Numbered from the stretch's first letter, positions 51,847-59,435 are shown. The stretch is 64,000 nt of DNA from JAIVGV01 sp031425275 (GCA_031425275.1 JANPJA010000062.1:1-64000), one strand, 5' to 3'. Notes: generated from the letters alone by a model not told the origin. Made by a program: numbers and translations.

Positions 51847-51968
51847 GAGTGGTCAGTCGTCCGTGGTCAGTGGTCAGTTGTTTTAGTGCCTGCGCGGCCC
51901 GAACATTCTACGGCAACTCGCAAGTGTCCCGACCACGAACAACTGACGACTGACCACGGACAAAGCAC
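51847..51968. repeat. Inverted heptamer array, GGTCAGT family
   Basis: Left arm 51847-51883, right arm 51934-51962, with GGTCAGT and ACTGACC units. It lies between the starts and stops of adjacent hydratase genes. Confidence 0.85.
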
Positions 51969-51969
51969 G

Positions 51970-52809
51970 TCACTTGCCTTTGAAATTTGGTTTGCGCTTC
52001 TGGACGTAGGCGTCGATGCCTTCGCGGGCGTCGTCGGACTGGAAGAGCTGCTGCTGTAGCTCGCGCTCGATGGCGAGGCCGTACTCGAAGGGGACTTCCG
52101 CGCCCGCCTGCACGCTCAGCTTGATGCGGCCGACCGCCGCGGACGCCTTGTGCGGCGGCGTGAACTTGGCGGCGTAGTCTAAGACCTGCGACATGAAGGC
52201 GGCGGCCGTGTCGGCGTCGAATATCTGGTTGACGAGGCCGAGCTCCTCGGCGCGCTCGAACGCGAACAGGTCGCCCGCCGTCATCAGCTCAATCGCGCGC
52301 GACTTGCCGACGAGCCGCGCGAGTCGCTGCGTGCCGCCCGTGCCCGGCAGCACGCCTAAGGAAACTTCCGGCAGTCCCATCTTGCCCGCGCCGCGCCGCG
52401 CGATTCTGATGTCGGCCGCCATCGCGACTTCGAGGCCGCCGCCGACGCAGTGGCCGTTGACGGCCGCGACGACGAGCTTCGGCGTCTGCTCGAGGCGCGA
52501 CAAAGTCTCGTTGGCGTGGAGACAGAAGTAGTATTTGAAGGTGGGCGTCACTTCCGAGAGCATCGAGATGTCGGCCCCCGCGCAGAAGAACTTCTCGCCC
52601 TCGCCCGTGACGACGATGACCTGCGCCGACTCGTCCATGCGCGCGCGTAAAATCGCGGCGTCGAGCTGGCTCATCATCTCGTAGCTGTACGTGTTCGCGG
52701 GCGGGGCGTTGAGCGTGATGACGGCGACGCCGCCCTCCGTCGCGTAGCGGACGAGTTCTGCGGGCGACTCAGTCCGGCCCCGTTCGTTCTGAGCTTTCGC
52801 TTCGGCCAT
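51970..52809 (-). CDS. Enoyl-CoA hydratase/isomerase (third of three)
   Basis: A 279-residue crotonase. EKFFCAGADISML and NGHCVGGGLEVAMAADIRIA, then KMGLPEVSLGVLPGTGGTQRLARLVG, which retains the Glu used by classical hydratases. It should hydrate an enoyl-CoA made by the acyl-CoA dehydrogenase. Its N-terminus carries a 15-residue polar extension (MAEAKAQNERGRTES). Confidence 0.9.
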   Translation of the reverse strand: MAEAKAQNERGRTESPAELVRYATEGGVAVITLNAPPANTYSYEMMSQLDAAILRARMDESAQVIVVTGEGEKFFCAGADISMLSEVTPTFKYYFCLHANETLSRLEQTPKLVVAAVNGHCVGGGLEVAMAADIRIARRGAGKMGLPEVSLGVLPGTGGTQRLARLVGKSRAIELMTAGDLFAFERAEELGLVNQIFDADTAAAFMSQVLDYAAKFTPPHKASAAVGRIKLSVQAGAEVPFEYGLAIERELQQQLFQSDDAREGIDAYVQKRKPNFKGK

Positions 52810-52851
52810 TTTTGTTGACGACTCCGTGGGTTGATTTAGACGTTAAGGGTT

Positions 52852-53775
52852 TTACTGCGAGTGCGGGGCTGTTGGCAACCCGCCGCCGCTCGCGTCGAGC
52901 ATGGCGCGCACTTCGGCGGGCGTGTGCCCCCGTTCGCGCAACGCGCGCAGGGAGAGGGCGGCGTGTCGCTTGGCGAGCCGTTGGCCGCGCTCGTCCGTGA
53001 CGAGCGCGCAGTGGAAATAATCGGGCGCGGTGAAACCGAGCGCGCGCCGCAAGAGGATTTGTCGCGCGGTGGACTTGAGCAGGTCGGCCCCGCGCACGAC
53101 TTCGGTGATGCGCATCGCCGCGTCATCCACGACGCAGGCCAGTTGGTACGCGGGGATGTCGTCGCGACTCCAGACGAGGAAGTCGCCGAAGTCGCGCCCA
53201 GCCGTGAACGCCTGCGCGCCCTGTGCGAGATCGTCGAACGCGACGCGCTCGCCGTCGGGAACGCGGAAACGCCAGTTGACGCCACGCGGGGCGGCGGCGG
53301 TTGACGGCGGCGGGCCGGCGGCGGGCCGGCACGTGCCGGGGTAGAGCGGCTCGTCGTCCGCGTGCCGCCCTTCGTGCGGCGCGGAGGCCGCGCGCGCGAG
53401 GTCTTTGCGCGAGCAGGCGCATGGGTAGGCGTGACCCGCAGCGACCAGCCTCCGCCACGCCGAGTGGTAAAGCTCGCGGCGTTCGCTCTGCGAGTACGGC
53501 CCGCGCGCTCCGCCCACGTCCGGCCCTTCATGCCAGTCGAGACCGAGCCAGCGCAAATCTTCGATCATCGCGGCGGCGAACTCGGGGCGCGAGCGTTGCG
53601 GGTCGAGGTCTTCGTTGCGCAGGATGAGCGTGCCGGAGGCGGCGCGGGCGCGTTCGTGGGCGACGAAGAAGGTGCGCGCGTGGCCGAGGTGCAGCAGGCC
53701 GGTGGGCGAGGGCGCGAGCCGGCCGCGGTAGCCCGCCGCCGTCGCCCCGGCCGCGCTGAACTGCTCGAACGTCAT
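52852..53775 (-). CDS. gluQ: Glutamyl-Q tRNA(Asp) synthetase
   Basis: A 307-residue protein with the catalytic core of GluRS but no anticodon-binding domain, the normal size of GluQRS. It shows RLAPSPTGLLHLGHART (HIGH), the zinc-binding Cys residues (YPCACSRKDL, YPGTC), and GQRLAKRHAALSL as the KMSKS-like motif. It attaches glutamate to queuosine in tRNA(Asp). Its position inside a catabolic series is unexpected. It overlaps nothing and could have its own promoter. Confidence 0.9.
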   Translation of the reverse strand: MTFEQFSAAGATAAGYRGRLAPSPTGLLHLGHARTFFVAHERARAASGTLILRNEDLDPQRSRPEFAAAMIEDLRWLGLDWHEGPDVGGARGPYSQSERRELYHSAWRRLVAAGHAYPCACSRKDLARAASAPHEGRHADDEPLYPGTCRPAAGPPPSTAAAPRGVNWRFRVPDGERVAFDDLAQGAQAFTAGRDFGDFLVWSRDDIPAYQLACVVDDAAMRITEVVRGADLLKSTARQILLRRALGFTAPDYFHCALVTDERGQRLAKRHAALSLRALRERGHTPAEVRAMLDASGGGLPTAPHSQ

Positions 53776-53826
53776 GGCCGCTTAGTCAAACGGAGTGTGG
53801 TGTGACCCGCCCGGCTCGCGGCCGAA

Positions 53827-54585
53827 TCACTTAACGATTTCGCGCCAAACACTGGGGCGCTCTACATCGTGCGGCCGCGGCGCGACGCGGCGCGACTCGC
53901 CCGCGGAGTCGCCCGCGGTGAAGCCGTCGAGGAAGAGGCGCGTGAACTGTTCGACGAGTTGCGAGACCGTGAGGTGGCCGCGCGGGTCGTACCAGTTGTA
54001 AATCCAGTTCATCATGCCGAAGAGCGCGTAAGTCGCCACGGTGAGATCGGCTCTCGCCCGCGCGCCGCCGCCATCGCCCGCCGCGCGGGCCTGTTGCACG
54101 TCGGAGAGGATGCGGCGGACGCGGCGCGTGTAGCCCAGCTTCCGGCCCGCGACGCGCTCGCGCATCTCGCCCGCCAGCGACTCGGCCTCGTGGGAGAGCA
54201 CCTTCATCTCGGCCATGTTCGCCGCGAAGAACGAGAGGTGGTTATCGACGACTATGCGCAGCCGCTCGACCGGATCGGGCGCGTCCCGGAGGCGTTCTTC
54301 GAGGCGGGCGAGCACGCGCCCGAAGCAGTTGTCCTGAATGAGGAAGAGGAGTTCTTCCTTCGACTTGCAGTAGTAGTAAAGCCCGGCGAGGCTCACCCCC
54401 GTCTCGCGCGCGATGTCGCGCATCGTGGTCGGGTGGTAGCCCTTCTCCGCGAAGACGCGCGCGCTGGTGCGCAGGATGAACTCCAGCTTCTGGTCGTACT
54501 TGGAGAAATCATCCGATTGCGGATTGCGGATTGCGGATTGCGGATTGTCAGACGACGGGCGGTCGCCGGCGCGTTCTCGGCTCAT
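53827..54585 (-). CDS. TetR/AcrR-family regulator with repeat-encoded N-terminus
   Basis: A 252-residue protein. The HTH (residues about 33-78) reads FILRTSARVFAEKGYHPTTMRDIARETGVSLAGLYYYCKSKEELL; a ligand domain follows. Residues 14-24 (NPQSAIRNPQS) are encoded by the in-frame heptamer array. The next ATG is inside the HTH, so the upstream start and the array-coded residues appear real. Its position beside the box genes suggests control by an aromatic or acyl-CoA ester. The palindrome at 57879-57894 is a candidate operator. Confidence 0.88.
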   Translation of the reverse strand: MSRERAGDRPSSDNPQSAIRNPQSDDFSKYDQKLEFILRTSARVFAEKGYHPTTMRDIARETGVSLAGLYYYCKSKEELLFLIQDNCFGRVLARLEERLRDAPDPVERLRIVVDNHLSFFAANMAEMKVLSHEAESLAGEMRERVAGRKLGYTRRVRRILSDVQQARAAGDGGGARARADLTVATYALFGMMNWIYNWYDPRGHLTVSQLVEQFTRLFLDGFTAGDSAGESRRVAPRPHDVERPSVWREIVK

Positions 54586-54639
54586 AACTCAATTCCGTTT
54601 ACGGCTTTCAAATCCGCAATCCGCAATCCGCAATCCGCA
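54513..54639. repeat. Inverted heptamer array, GCGGATT family, overlapping the tetR 5' end
   Basis: The left arm (54515-54548) has four GCGGATT units within the tetR coding region; the right arm (54610-54639) has AATCCGC units upstream of it. The tetR start codon (54583-54585) lies in the loop of the potential hairpin. Confidence 0.9.
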
Positions 54640-54643
54640 GTCG

Positions 54644-56050
54644 TCACAGCCGGACGTACTCGAACTCGAACGGCAGCCCCTTGATGCCGGCGGGCGGCGG
54701 GGCGATCCAGTTGGCGATCCGGCCGGGCTCGGTGACGGGGTGCATGAGGCTGCGGACGTACTCGCGATCCTCAAGCGAGGGCAGCCACCCGGACTTGCGG
54801 CCCGCGAAATCGTCCGCCGTGATCATGCGGCCGTCCACGTCGAAGCTGTGGCCGGCGTACTCGCCGACGTGGCGGTGGAATCGCGTCGAGGGCAGGTACA
54901 AGCGCTCGGCGACCCCGGCGTCGGCGAGGTACTTGTTCCAACGCTTCATCGCGCGCTCGCAGTCGCGGACGTACTCGCCGCGCAGCACTTCGTTGAGGGC
55001 GTTGCGCATCGGCACTTCGCGCGTCGCCAGCCCGCCGCCTTCGACCACGGTCAGTTGATAACTGTCTTCGCGGATGGCGTGGTCGGCGTACTGGTCGCGT
55101 TCCTTGTAGCGGCCCTTGAGACCGGCGGCGAAGAAGTCGGCGGAGTTGGAACTGATCTCGCCGCCGAAGAGATCGAGCGAGTACGAGAACCAGAAGTTGA
55201 TGTAGCGCTGCAAGATGTCGAGCGGGATGCCGCCCAAGTGTCGCACGTCGCCGTCCGGGTTCTGCCGCATCAATTCGCCGGTGCGCTTGACGACGCGGCC
55301 GACGCCCGTCTCGCCGACGAAGAGGTGGTGCGCTTCTTCGGTGAGCATGAACTGGCAGGTGCGCGCCAGCGGCTCGAAGCCCGACTCGGCGAGCGCGGCC
55401 AACTGGTACTTGCCGTCGCGGTCGGTGAACATCGTGAAGCAGTAGAAGTTGAGCCAGTCGTCGCACGGCTGGTTGAAGGCTTCGAGTATTCTAGGCTTGT
55501 CGGGATGTCCCGAACGACGCTCCAACAGCGCGTCGGCCTCGTCGCGCCCGTCGCGTCCGAAGTAGCCGTGGAGCAGATAGACCATCGCCCAGAGGTGGCG
55601 GCCTTCTTCGACGTTCACCTGAAAAAGATTCCTGAGGTCGTAGAGCGACGGGCAGGTCTTGCCCAACTCGCGCTGCTGCTCGACCGACGCCGGTTCGGTG
55701 TCGCCCTGCGTGACGATGATGCGGCGCAAAGCGTTGCGGAACTCGCCGGGCACTTCCTGATAAGCGGGCAGCCCGTAATTGTCGCCGAAGCCCACGGTGG
55801 CGTTCGCCTCCGCGGGTTTAAGGAAAATGCCCCAGCGGTAGTCGGGCATCTTCACGTAGTCGAAGTGCGCCCAGCCCTCGGGCGTGACCGAGATCGCCGT
55901 GCGCAGATACACGTCCTTCTGCTGGAACCCCTCCGGCCCCATCTCGCGCCACCAGTCCAGATAGTTCGGCAGCCACTTCTCCAGCGCGCGCTGGAGCCGC
56001 TTGTCGCCCGACAAATTCACGTTGTTAGGAATGCGCTCGTAAAGTTCCAT
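54644..56050 (-). CDS. boxB: Benzoyl-CoA 2,3-epoxidase subunit B
   Basis: A 468-residue protein that aligns closely with BoxB. The di-iron ligands known from Azoarcus BoxB are all at matching positions minus one: Glu119, Glu149, His152 (VEEGRH), Asp210, Glu239 and His242 (EEAHH). It epoxidises benzoyl-CoA using O2 and electrons from the BoxA reductase. No boxA is present in the window, so the reductase must be encoded elsewhere or replaced. It is followed by an array and by the TetR gene. Confidence 0.94.
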   Translation of the reverse strand: MELYERIPNNVNLSGDKRLQRALEKWLPNYLDWWREMGPEGFQQKDVYLRTAISVTPEGWAHFDYVKMPDYRWGIFLKPAEANATVGFGDNYGLPAYQEVPGEFRNALRRIIVTQGDTEPASVEQQRELGKTCPSLYDLRNLFQVNVEEGRHLWAMVYLLHGYFGRDGRDEADALLERRSGHPDKPRILEAFNQPCDDWLNFYCFTMFTDRDGKYQLAALAESGFEPLARTCQFMLTEEAHHLFVGETGVGRVVKRTGELMRQNPDGDVRHLGGIPLDILQRYINFWFSYSLDLFGGEISSNSADFFAAGLKGRYKERDQYADHAIREDSYQLTVVEGGGLATREVPMRNALNEVLRGEYVRDCERAMKRWNKYLADAGVAERLYLPSTRFHRHVGEYAGHSFDVDGRMITADDFAGRKSGWLPSLEDREYVRSLMHPVTEPGRIANWIAPPPAGIKGLPFEFEYVRL

Positions 56051-56057
56051 AATTACC

Positions 56058-56128
56058 TCGTGACGGGTAAACCGTGACGGGTGACAGGTTCAAGACAAGT
56101 CTTTCCTGTCACGGTTGACGGTTTCCCG
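56058..56128. repeat. Inverted heptamer array, GTGACGG family
   Basis: Left arm 56060-56088 (GTGACGG, GTGACAG), right arm 56104-56126 (CTGTCACGG, TTGACGG). It fills the 79-bp gap between the boxB start and the boxC stop. Confidence 0.8.
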
Positions 56129-56129
56129 C

Positions 56130-57761
56130 TTACGTTCGTTTGTAGTCGAACTGCGGCTGCGTCGGTTTGCCGTAGTTGGATAAAGCGCCGGCGGGGCCGA
56201 CGGCGTTGGGGCGCTGGAAAATCCAGTTCTGCCACGCGGTCAGGCGGCCGTAAATTTTCGTGTCCATCGTCTCCGGGCCGGCGAACCTCAGGCTCGCCTC
56301 CATCCCCGTCAAGGCGTCGGGCGAGAGCGACGTGCGCTCCTCGATGGCGACGCGGATTTCGTCCTCCCAGTCGAGGTCGTCGGGGGCGAAGGTGACGAGG
56401 CCGAACTGCTCGGCCTGTTCGGTGTCGAAGCGGCCCGCGTGCGCGAGAACTTCCCGCGCCTTCTCCGGCTCCGCGAGGAAGCGCGATTGCAGGCGCGTCA
56501 GGCCGTTCGACATCGGGAACGCCCCGGCGTTCAACTCGCTCGCGGCCGTCTCGACCTTCGCTTCCGGGTCGTTCAGCATGTAGCTGCGATCCGAGGCGAG
56601 CAGCAGCTCGAACAAGTTGCCCGCGAAGCAGCTCCCCGGCTCGACGAGCGCGAAGAAGCTCTTGGCGGTGAGGTCGAGGCGGCGCAGGACGCGCGCCATC
56701 TTCGCGACGATCTCGCGCACCAGCCAGTCGTCTTGGTGGGCGGCGAGCGTTTTATCAATCGCGAGGACGCGGTCGATGTCGCCCGCGGTGCGCAGGCAGA
56801 CGAGGCCGATCTCAAGCTCGTTGTTGCGCAGGTGGAGCAGCGCGTCGTCGAGCTCGCGGTAAGCGCGCAGCGGCCAGTAGGCGTCGCCGAGCGCGTGCAT
56901 CTGTGCGGGCGTCGTGGGCTGTTCGGTCGCGGGCGCGCGCACGGTCAAGTCCGCGTAGCGCGCGGCGCGGTGGTACTTCACGGAGACGTATTCGTACTCG
57001 CGGCCCGCGTCCGTGGCTTCGACTCCGAGCGGGTTCAACTTGATCCCGACGGCCTCGCCTTTGGCGTCCGCCCCGTCAACGATCTCGCCCACGCGCGCGG
57101 CGATGCCTTCGTCGAACTTGCTCGTCGGGAAGCCGCCGTCGATCAGACCCCACTCCACGGCGCGCTTCGTTTTCAGCCCTTCGGCGAGCGTCGAGAACAC
57201 GTCCGCGCGGTCGCGGCGCACCTTCCGCTTGTCAACGAGCCGGGTGAGTCCGCCCGTGCCGGGCAGCACGCCGAGCAGCGGGACTTCCGGCAGCGAGACG
57301 GCCGAGTTGCCGTCGTCCACGAGATAGATTTCGTCGCAGGCGATAGCGAGTTCGTAGCCGCCGCCCGAGGCCGTGCCGTTTAAGGCCGCGACGTAGCGCT
57401 GACCCGAATGGCGGGAGGCGTCCTCGATGGAGCAGCGCGTCTCGTTCGTGTACTTGCAGAAGTTGACCTTGAAGGCGTGACTGGACGTGCCGAGCATGTA
57501 GATGTTCGCGCCCGCGCAGAAGATGCGGGGCTTCAAACTCTTGACCACGACGACGCGCACGGACGGGTGCTCGAAGCGCAGCCGCTCGACGGCGTCGGCC
57601 AGCTCGATATCGACGCCGAGGTCGTAGGAGTTGAGCTTGAGCTTGTAGCCAGAGGCTACCGTCTCGTCCTCGCGCACGTCCATCGAGAGCGTGGCGACGC
57701 GCCCGTCGATCTCTAATTTCCAGTGTTGGTAACGCCCCGGCGATGTCTCGAAATTGATCAT
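56130..57761 (-). CDS. boxC: 2,3-Epoxybenzoyl-CoA dihydrolase
   Basis: A 543-residue protein made of two crotonase-like domains, the normal BoxC length. Signatures are KSLKPRIFCAGANIYMLG, ALNGTASGGGYELAIACDEI and SLPEVPLLGVLPGTGG; the second half reads KSFFALVEPGSCFAGNLFELLLASDRSYML. It opens the ring of 2,3-epoxybenzoyl-CoA. As the first gene of the minus-strand series it has a 300-bp upstream region with the candidate operator. There is no strong ribosome binding site close to the ATG. Confidence 0.95.
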   Translation of the reverse strand: MINFETSPGRYQHWKLEIDGRVATLSMDVREDETVASGYKLKLNSYDLGVDIELADAVERLRFEHPSVRVVVVKSLKPRIFCAGANIYMLGTSSHAFKVNFCKYTNETRCSIEDASRHSGQRYVAALNGTASGGGYELAIACDEIYLVDDGNSAVSLPEVPLLGVLPGTGGLTRLVDKRKVRRDRADVFSTLAEGLKTKRAVEWGLIDGGFPTSKFDEGIAARVGEIVDGADAKGEAVGIKLNPLGVEATDAGREYEYVSVKYHRAARYADLTVRAPATEQPTTPAQMHALGDAYWPLRAYRELDDALLHLRNNELEIGLVCLRTAGDIDRVLAIDKTLAAHQDDWLVREIVAKMARVLRRLDLTAKSFFALVEPGSCFAGNLFELLLASDRSYMLNDPEAKVETAASELNAGAFPMSNGLTRLQSRFLAEPEKAREVLAHAGRFDTEQAEQFGLVTFAPDDLDWEDEIRVAIEERTSLSPDALTGMEASLRFAGPETMDTKIYGRLTAWQNWIFQRPNAVGPAGALSNYGKPTQPQFDYKRT

Positions 57762-58061
57762 TGGGAAAATTGGCTCCGAATAAATTTAACCGAAACGATA
57801 AAACGAACGAACGACACTTGCGCGCCCGCCCGGCGACCCCGACTCCGCGCGGGGGTTCACGACGGCCGAACTTGGTTATCGAACGGGCGTTCGAAAAACG
57901 ATAATACCGAGGGCCGTGTTTCGCGTCAAGCCGGCGCGGCGAGCGGGCGCGGGCGGCGGGCGGGCGGTCGAGTCCAGTCCGCCGCGGGGTTGAGCGCGCG
58001 GGCGCGCGTGCTTGACAGCCGGCGCGCGCGCCGCGTACGGTGTGCCTCGATTTGACCTCAC
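57762..58061. other. Divergent 300-bp region between boxC and selC
   Basis: Gene-free. The boxC-proximal half is AT-richer (TAAATTTAACC near 57781, AAACGATAAAACGAACGAACG near 57794) and the middle holds the palindrome listed separately. AACGATAA occurs at both sites (about 57795 and about 57897). The remainder up to selC is GC-rich. Confidence 0.5.
57879..57894. promoter_or_regulatory. Palindrome TCGAACGGGCGTTCGA, candidate TetR operator
   Basis: TCGAACG-GG-CGTTCGA is a 16-bp inverted repeat with a 2-bp centre. It lies 118 bp upstream of the boxC start. Operators of TetR-type acyl-CoA-responsive regulators often have this spacing (GAACGnnCGTTC type). Assignment to the TetR gene at 53827 is inference. 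Confidence 0.5.
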
Positions 58062-58160
58062 GGAGGCGCATCCGTTCTGGTGAACGGCGCGGTCTTCAAA
58101 ACCGTCCGTGAGCCTGTGAGAGCAGGCTCAGGTGGGTTCGATTCCCACACGCCTCCGCCA
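58062..58160 (+). tRNA. selC: tRNA-Sec (anticodon TCA)
   Basis: A 99-base tRNA with encoded CCA. The acceptor arm is GGAGGCG/CGCCTCC. The D stem has six pairs with a short loop (CCGTTC-TGGT-GAACGG), a hallmark of bacterial tRNA-Sec. The anticodon loop CTTCAAA gives TCA at 58096-58098. The variable arm is long (GAGCCTG-TGAGAG-CAGGCTC), and the T arm is GTGGG-TTCGATT-CCCAC. It implies a selenocysteine system, although no selA, selB, selD or selenoprotein gene was found in the window. Confidence 0.95.
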
Positions 58161-58166
58161 AAGAAA

Positions 58167-58304
58167 GCTGTTAGCGATTAGCTGTTAGCTGTTAGCTTTC
58201 AGCGAAGAGGATGAGAAGGCTGATCGGCGGGCCCGCTCATCTGCTTGCTAACAGCTAATCGCTAACAGCTAATCGCTAACAGCTAATCGCTAACAGCTAA
58301 TCGC
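58167..58304. repeat. Inverted heptamer array, TAGCTGT family
   Basis: The left arm (58167-58202) is TAGCGAT/TAGCTGT units directly after selC; the right arm (58246-58304) is eight AGCTAAC or AGCTAATC units before dprA. It separates a tRNA gene from a protein gene, so it is not limited to coding-gene ends. Confidence 0.9.
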
Positions 58305-58313
58305 TCCCTCACC

Positions 58314-59435
58314 ATGCGCGACTGGATTGCACTGAACATGACGCCGGGCGTCGGCCCGCGCGCGGCGGCGCGTCTGCTGGAGCGGTTCGGCTCGGCCGCG
58401 GGCGTGTTCGCCGCGCTGCGCTCCGAGTTGGAGCGCCTCCGACTGCGGCCCGAGGCGTTGGAGAGTTTGCTGCTGCGCGACCGGCACGCGGCCGCCGACG
58501 CGGAACTCGTGCGCGTGCGCGAACTCGGCGCGGACGTGCTCGTCTTGGACGACGGGACTTACCCCGCGCTGCTGGGCCGGATCGCCGACCCGCCCGTCAC
58601 GCTCTACGTCCGCGGCGACTGGGCGGGCTGCTTCGAGGCCCCTTGCGTGGGCGTCGTCGGCTCGCGGCGGTGCTCGACCTACGGGCAGAACGTGGCGACG
58701 ATGCTCGCGCGCGATCTGGCCGGGCGCGGCGTGTGCGTCGTCTCCGGTCTCGCGCGCGGCATCGACGCGGCGGCGCACCGGGGCGCGCTCGAAGCGGGCG
58801 GGCGCACGGTGGCCGTGCTGGGGACGGGCGTGGACGAGGTCTATCCGCGCGACCATCGCAAGCTCGCCGAAGACATCCTCGCCGGGGGCGGCGCGCTCGT
58901 CTCGCAGTTCCCACTGGGGACGCCGCCGCTGCCAGAAAATTTCCCGTACCGCAACCGCATCATCAGCGGCCTGAGCCTCGGCGTCGTGCTGGTCGAGGCG
59001 GCGGAGAACAGCGGCAGCCTCATCACGGCGCGACTCGCGATGGAGCAGAACCGCGAGGTCTACGCCGTCCCCGGCAACATCACCTCGCGCAACTCGTTCG
59101 GCACGAACTACCTGATCAAGGGCGCGGGCGCGAAGCTCGTGCAGCAGTGGCAGGATGTCGTCGCCGAGTTCCCGCAGGAGATCGCGGCGGGCATCCTGCC
59201 GCCGGAGTCGGGGAAGAAGGCGAAGGGCGTGGGCGCGTCGGAAGTGCCGTCGGGACTGTCGGACGGCGAGCGTGTCATCTACGCTCTGCTCACGACGGAT
59301 GATCCCGTCCACATCGACGCACTTGCGGAGTCGAGCCGCCTCGCGATGTCGGAGCTGTCGGCCGCGCTGCTCGGGTTGGAGATGCGCGAGCTGATTCGGC
59401 AACTCCCCGGCCGGTGCTTCGTGCGCAAGCTGTAG
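58314..59435 (+). CDS. dprA: DNA-processing protein DprA
   Basis: A 373-residue protein. An N-terminal SAM/HhH-like domain (LNMTPGVGPRAAARLLERFG) precedes the Rossmann fold with the DprA signatures VGVVGSRRCSTYG, VSGLARGIDAAAHRGAL, GTGVDEVYPRDH and LVVEAAENSGSLIT-type NSGSLITA. The winged-helix-like C-terminus is VIYALLTTDDPVHIDAL. DprA loads RecA on incoming single-stranded DNA in natural transformation. It stands alone here, without other competence genes. Confidence 0.95.
   Translation: MRDWIALNMTPGVGPRAAARLLERFGSAAGVFAALRSELERLRLRPEALESLLLRDRHAAADAELVRVRELGADVLVLDDGTYPALLGRIADPPVTLYVRGDWAGCFEAPCVGVVGSRRCSTYGQNVATMLARDLAGRGVCVVSGLARGIDAAAHRGALEAGGRTVAVLGTGVDEVYPRDHRKLAEDILAGGGALVSQFPLGTPPLPENFPYRNRIISGLSLGVVLVEAAENSGSLITARLAMEQNREVYAVPGNITSRNSFGTNYLIKGAGAKLVQQWQDVVAEFPQEIAAGILPPESGKKAKGVGASEVPSGLSDGERVIYALLTTDDPVHIDALAESSRLAMSELSAALLGLEMRELIRQLPGRCFVRKL

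Noticed and set aside
384..58304. Heptamer arrays as CRISPR arrays
   Set aside because: Units are 7 bp without unique spacers of constant length, and no cas gene is present.
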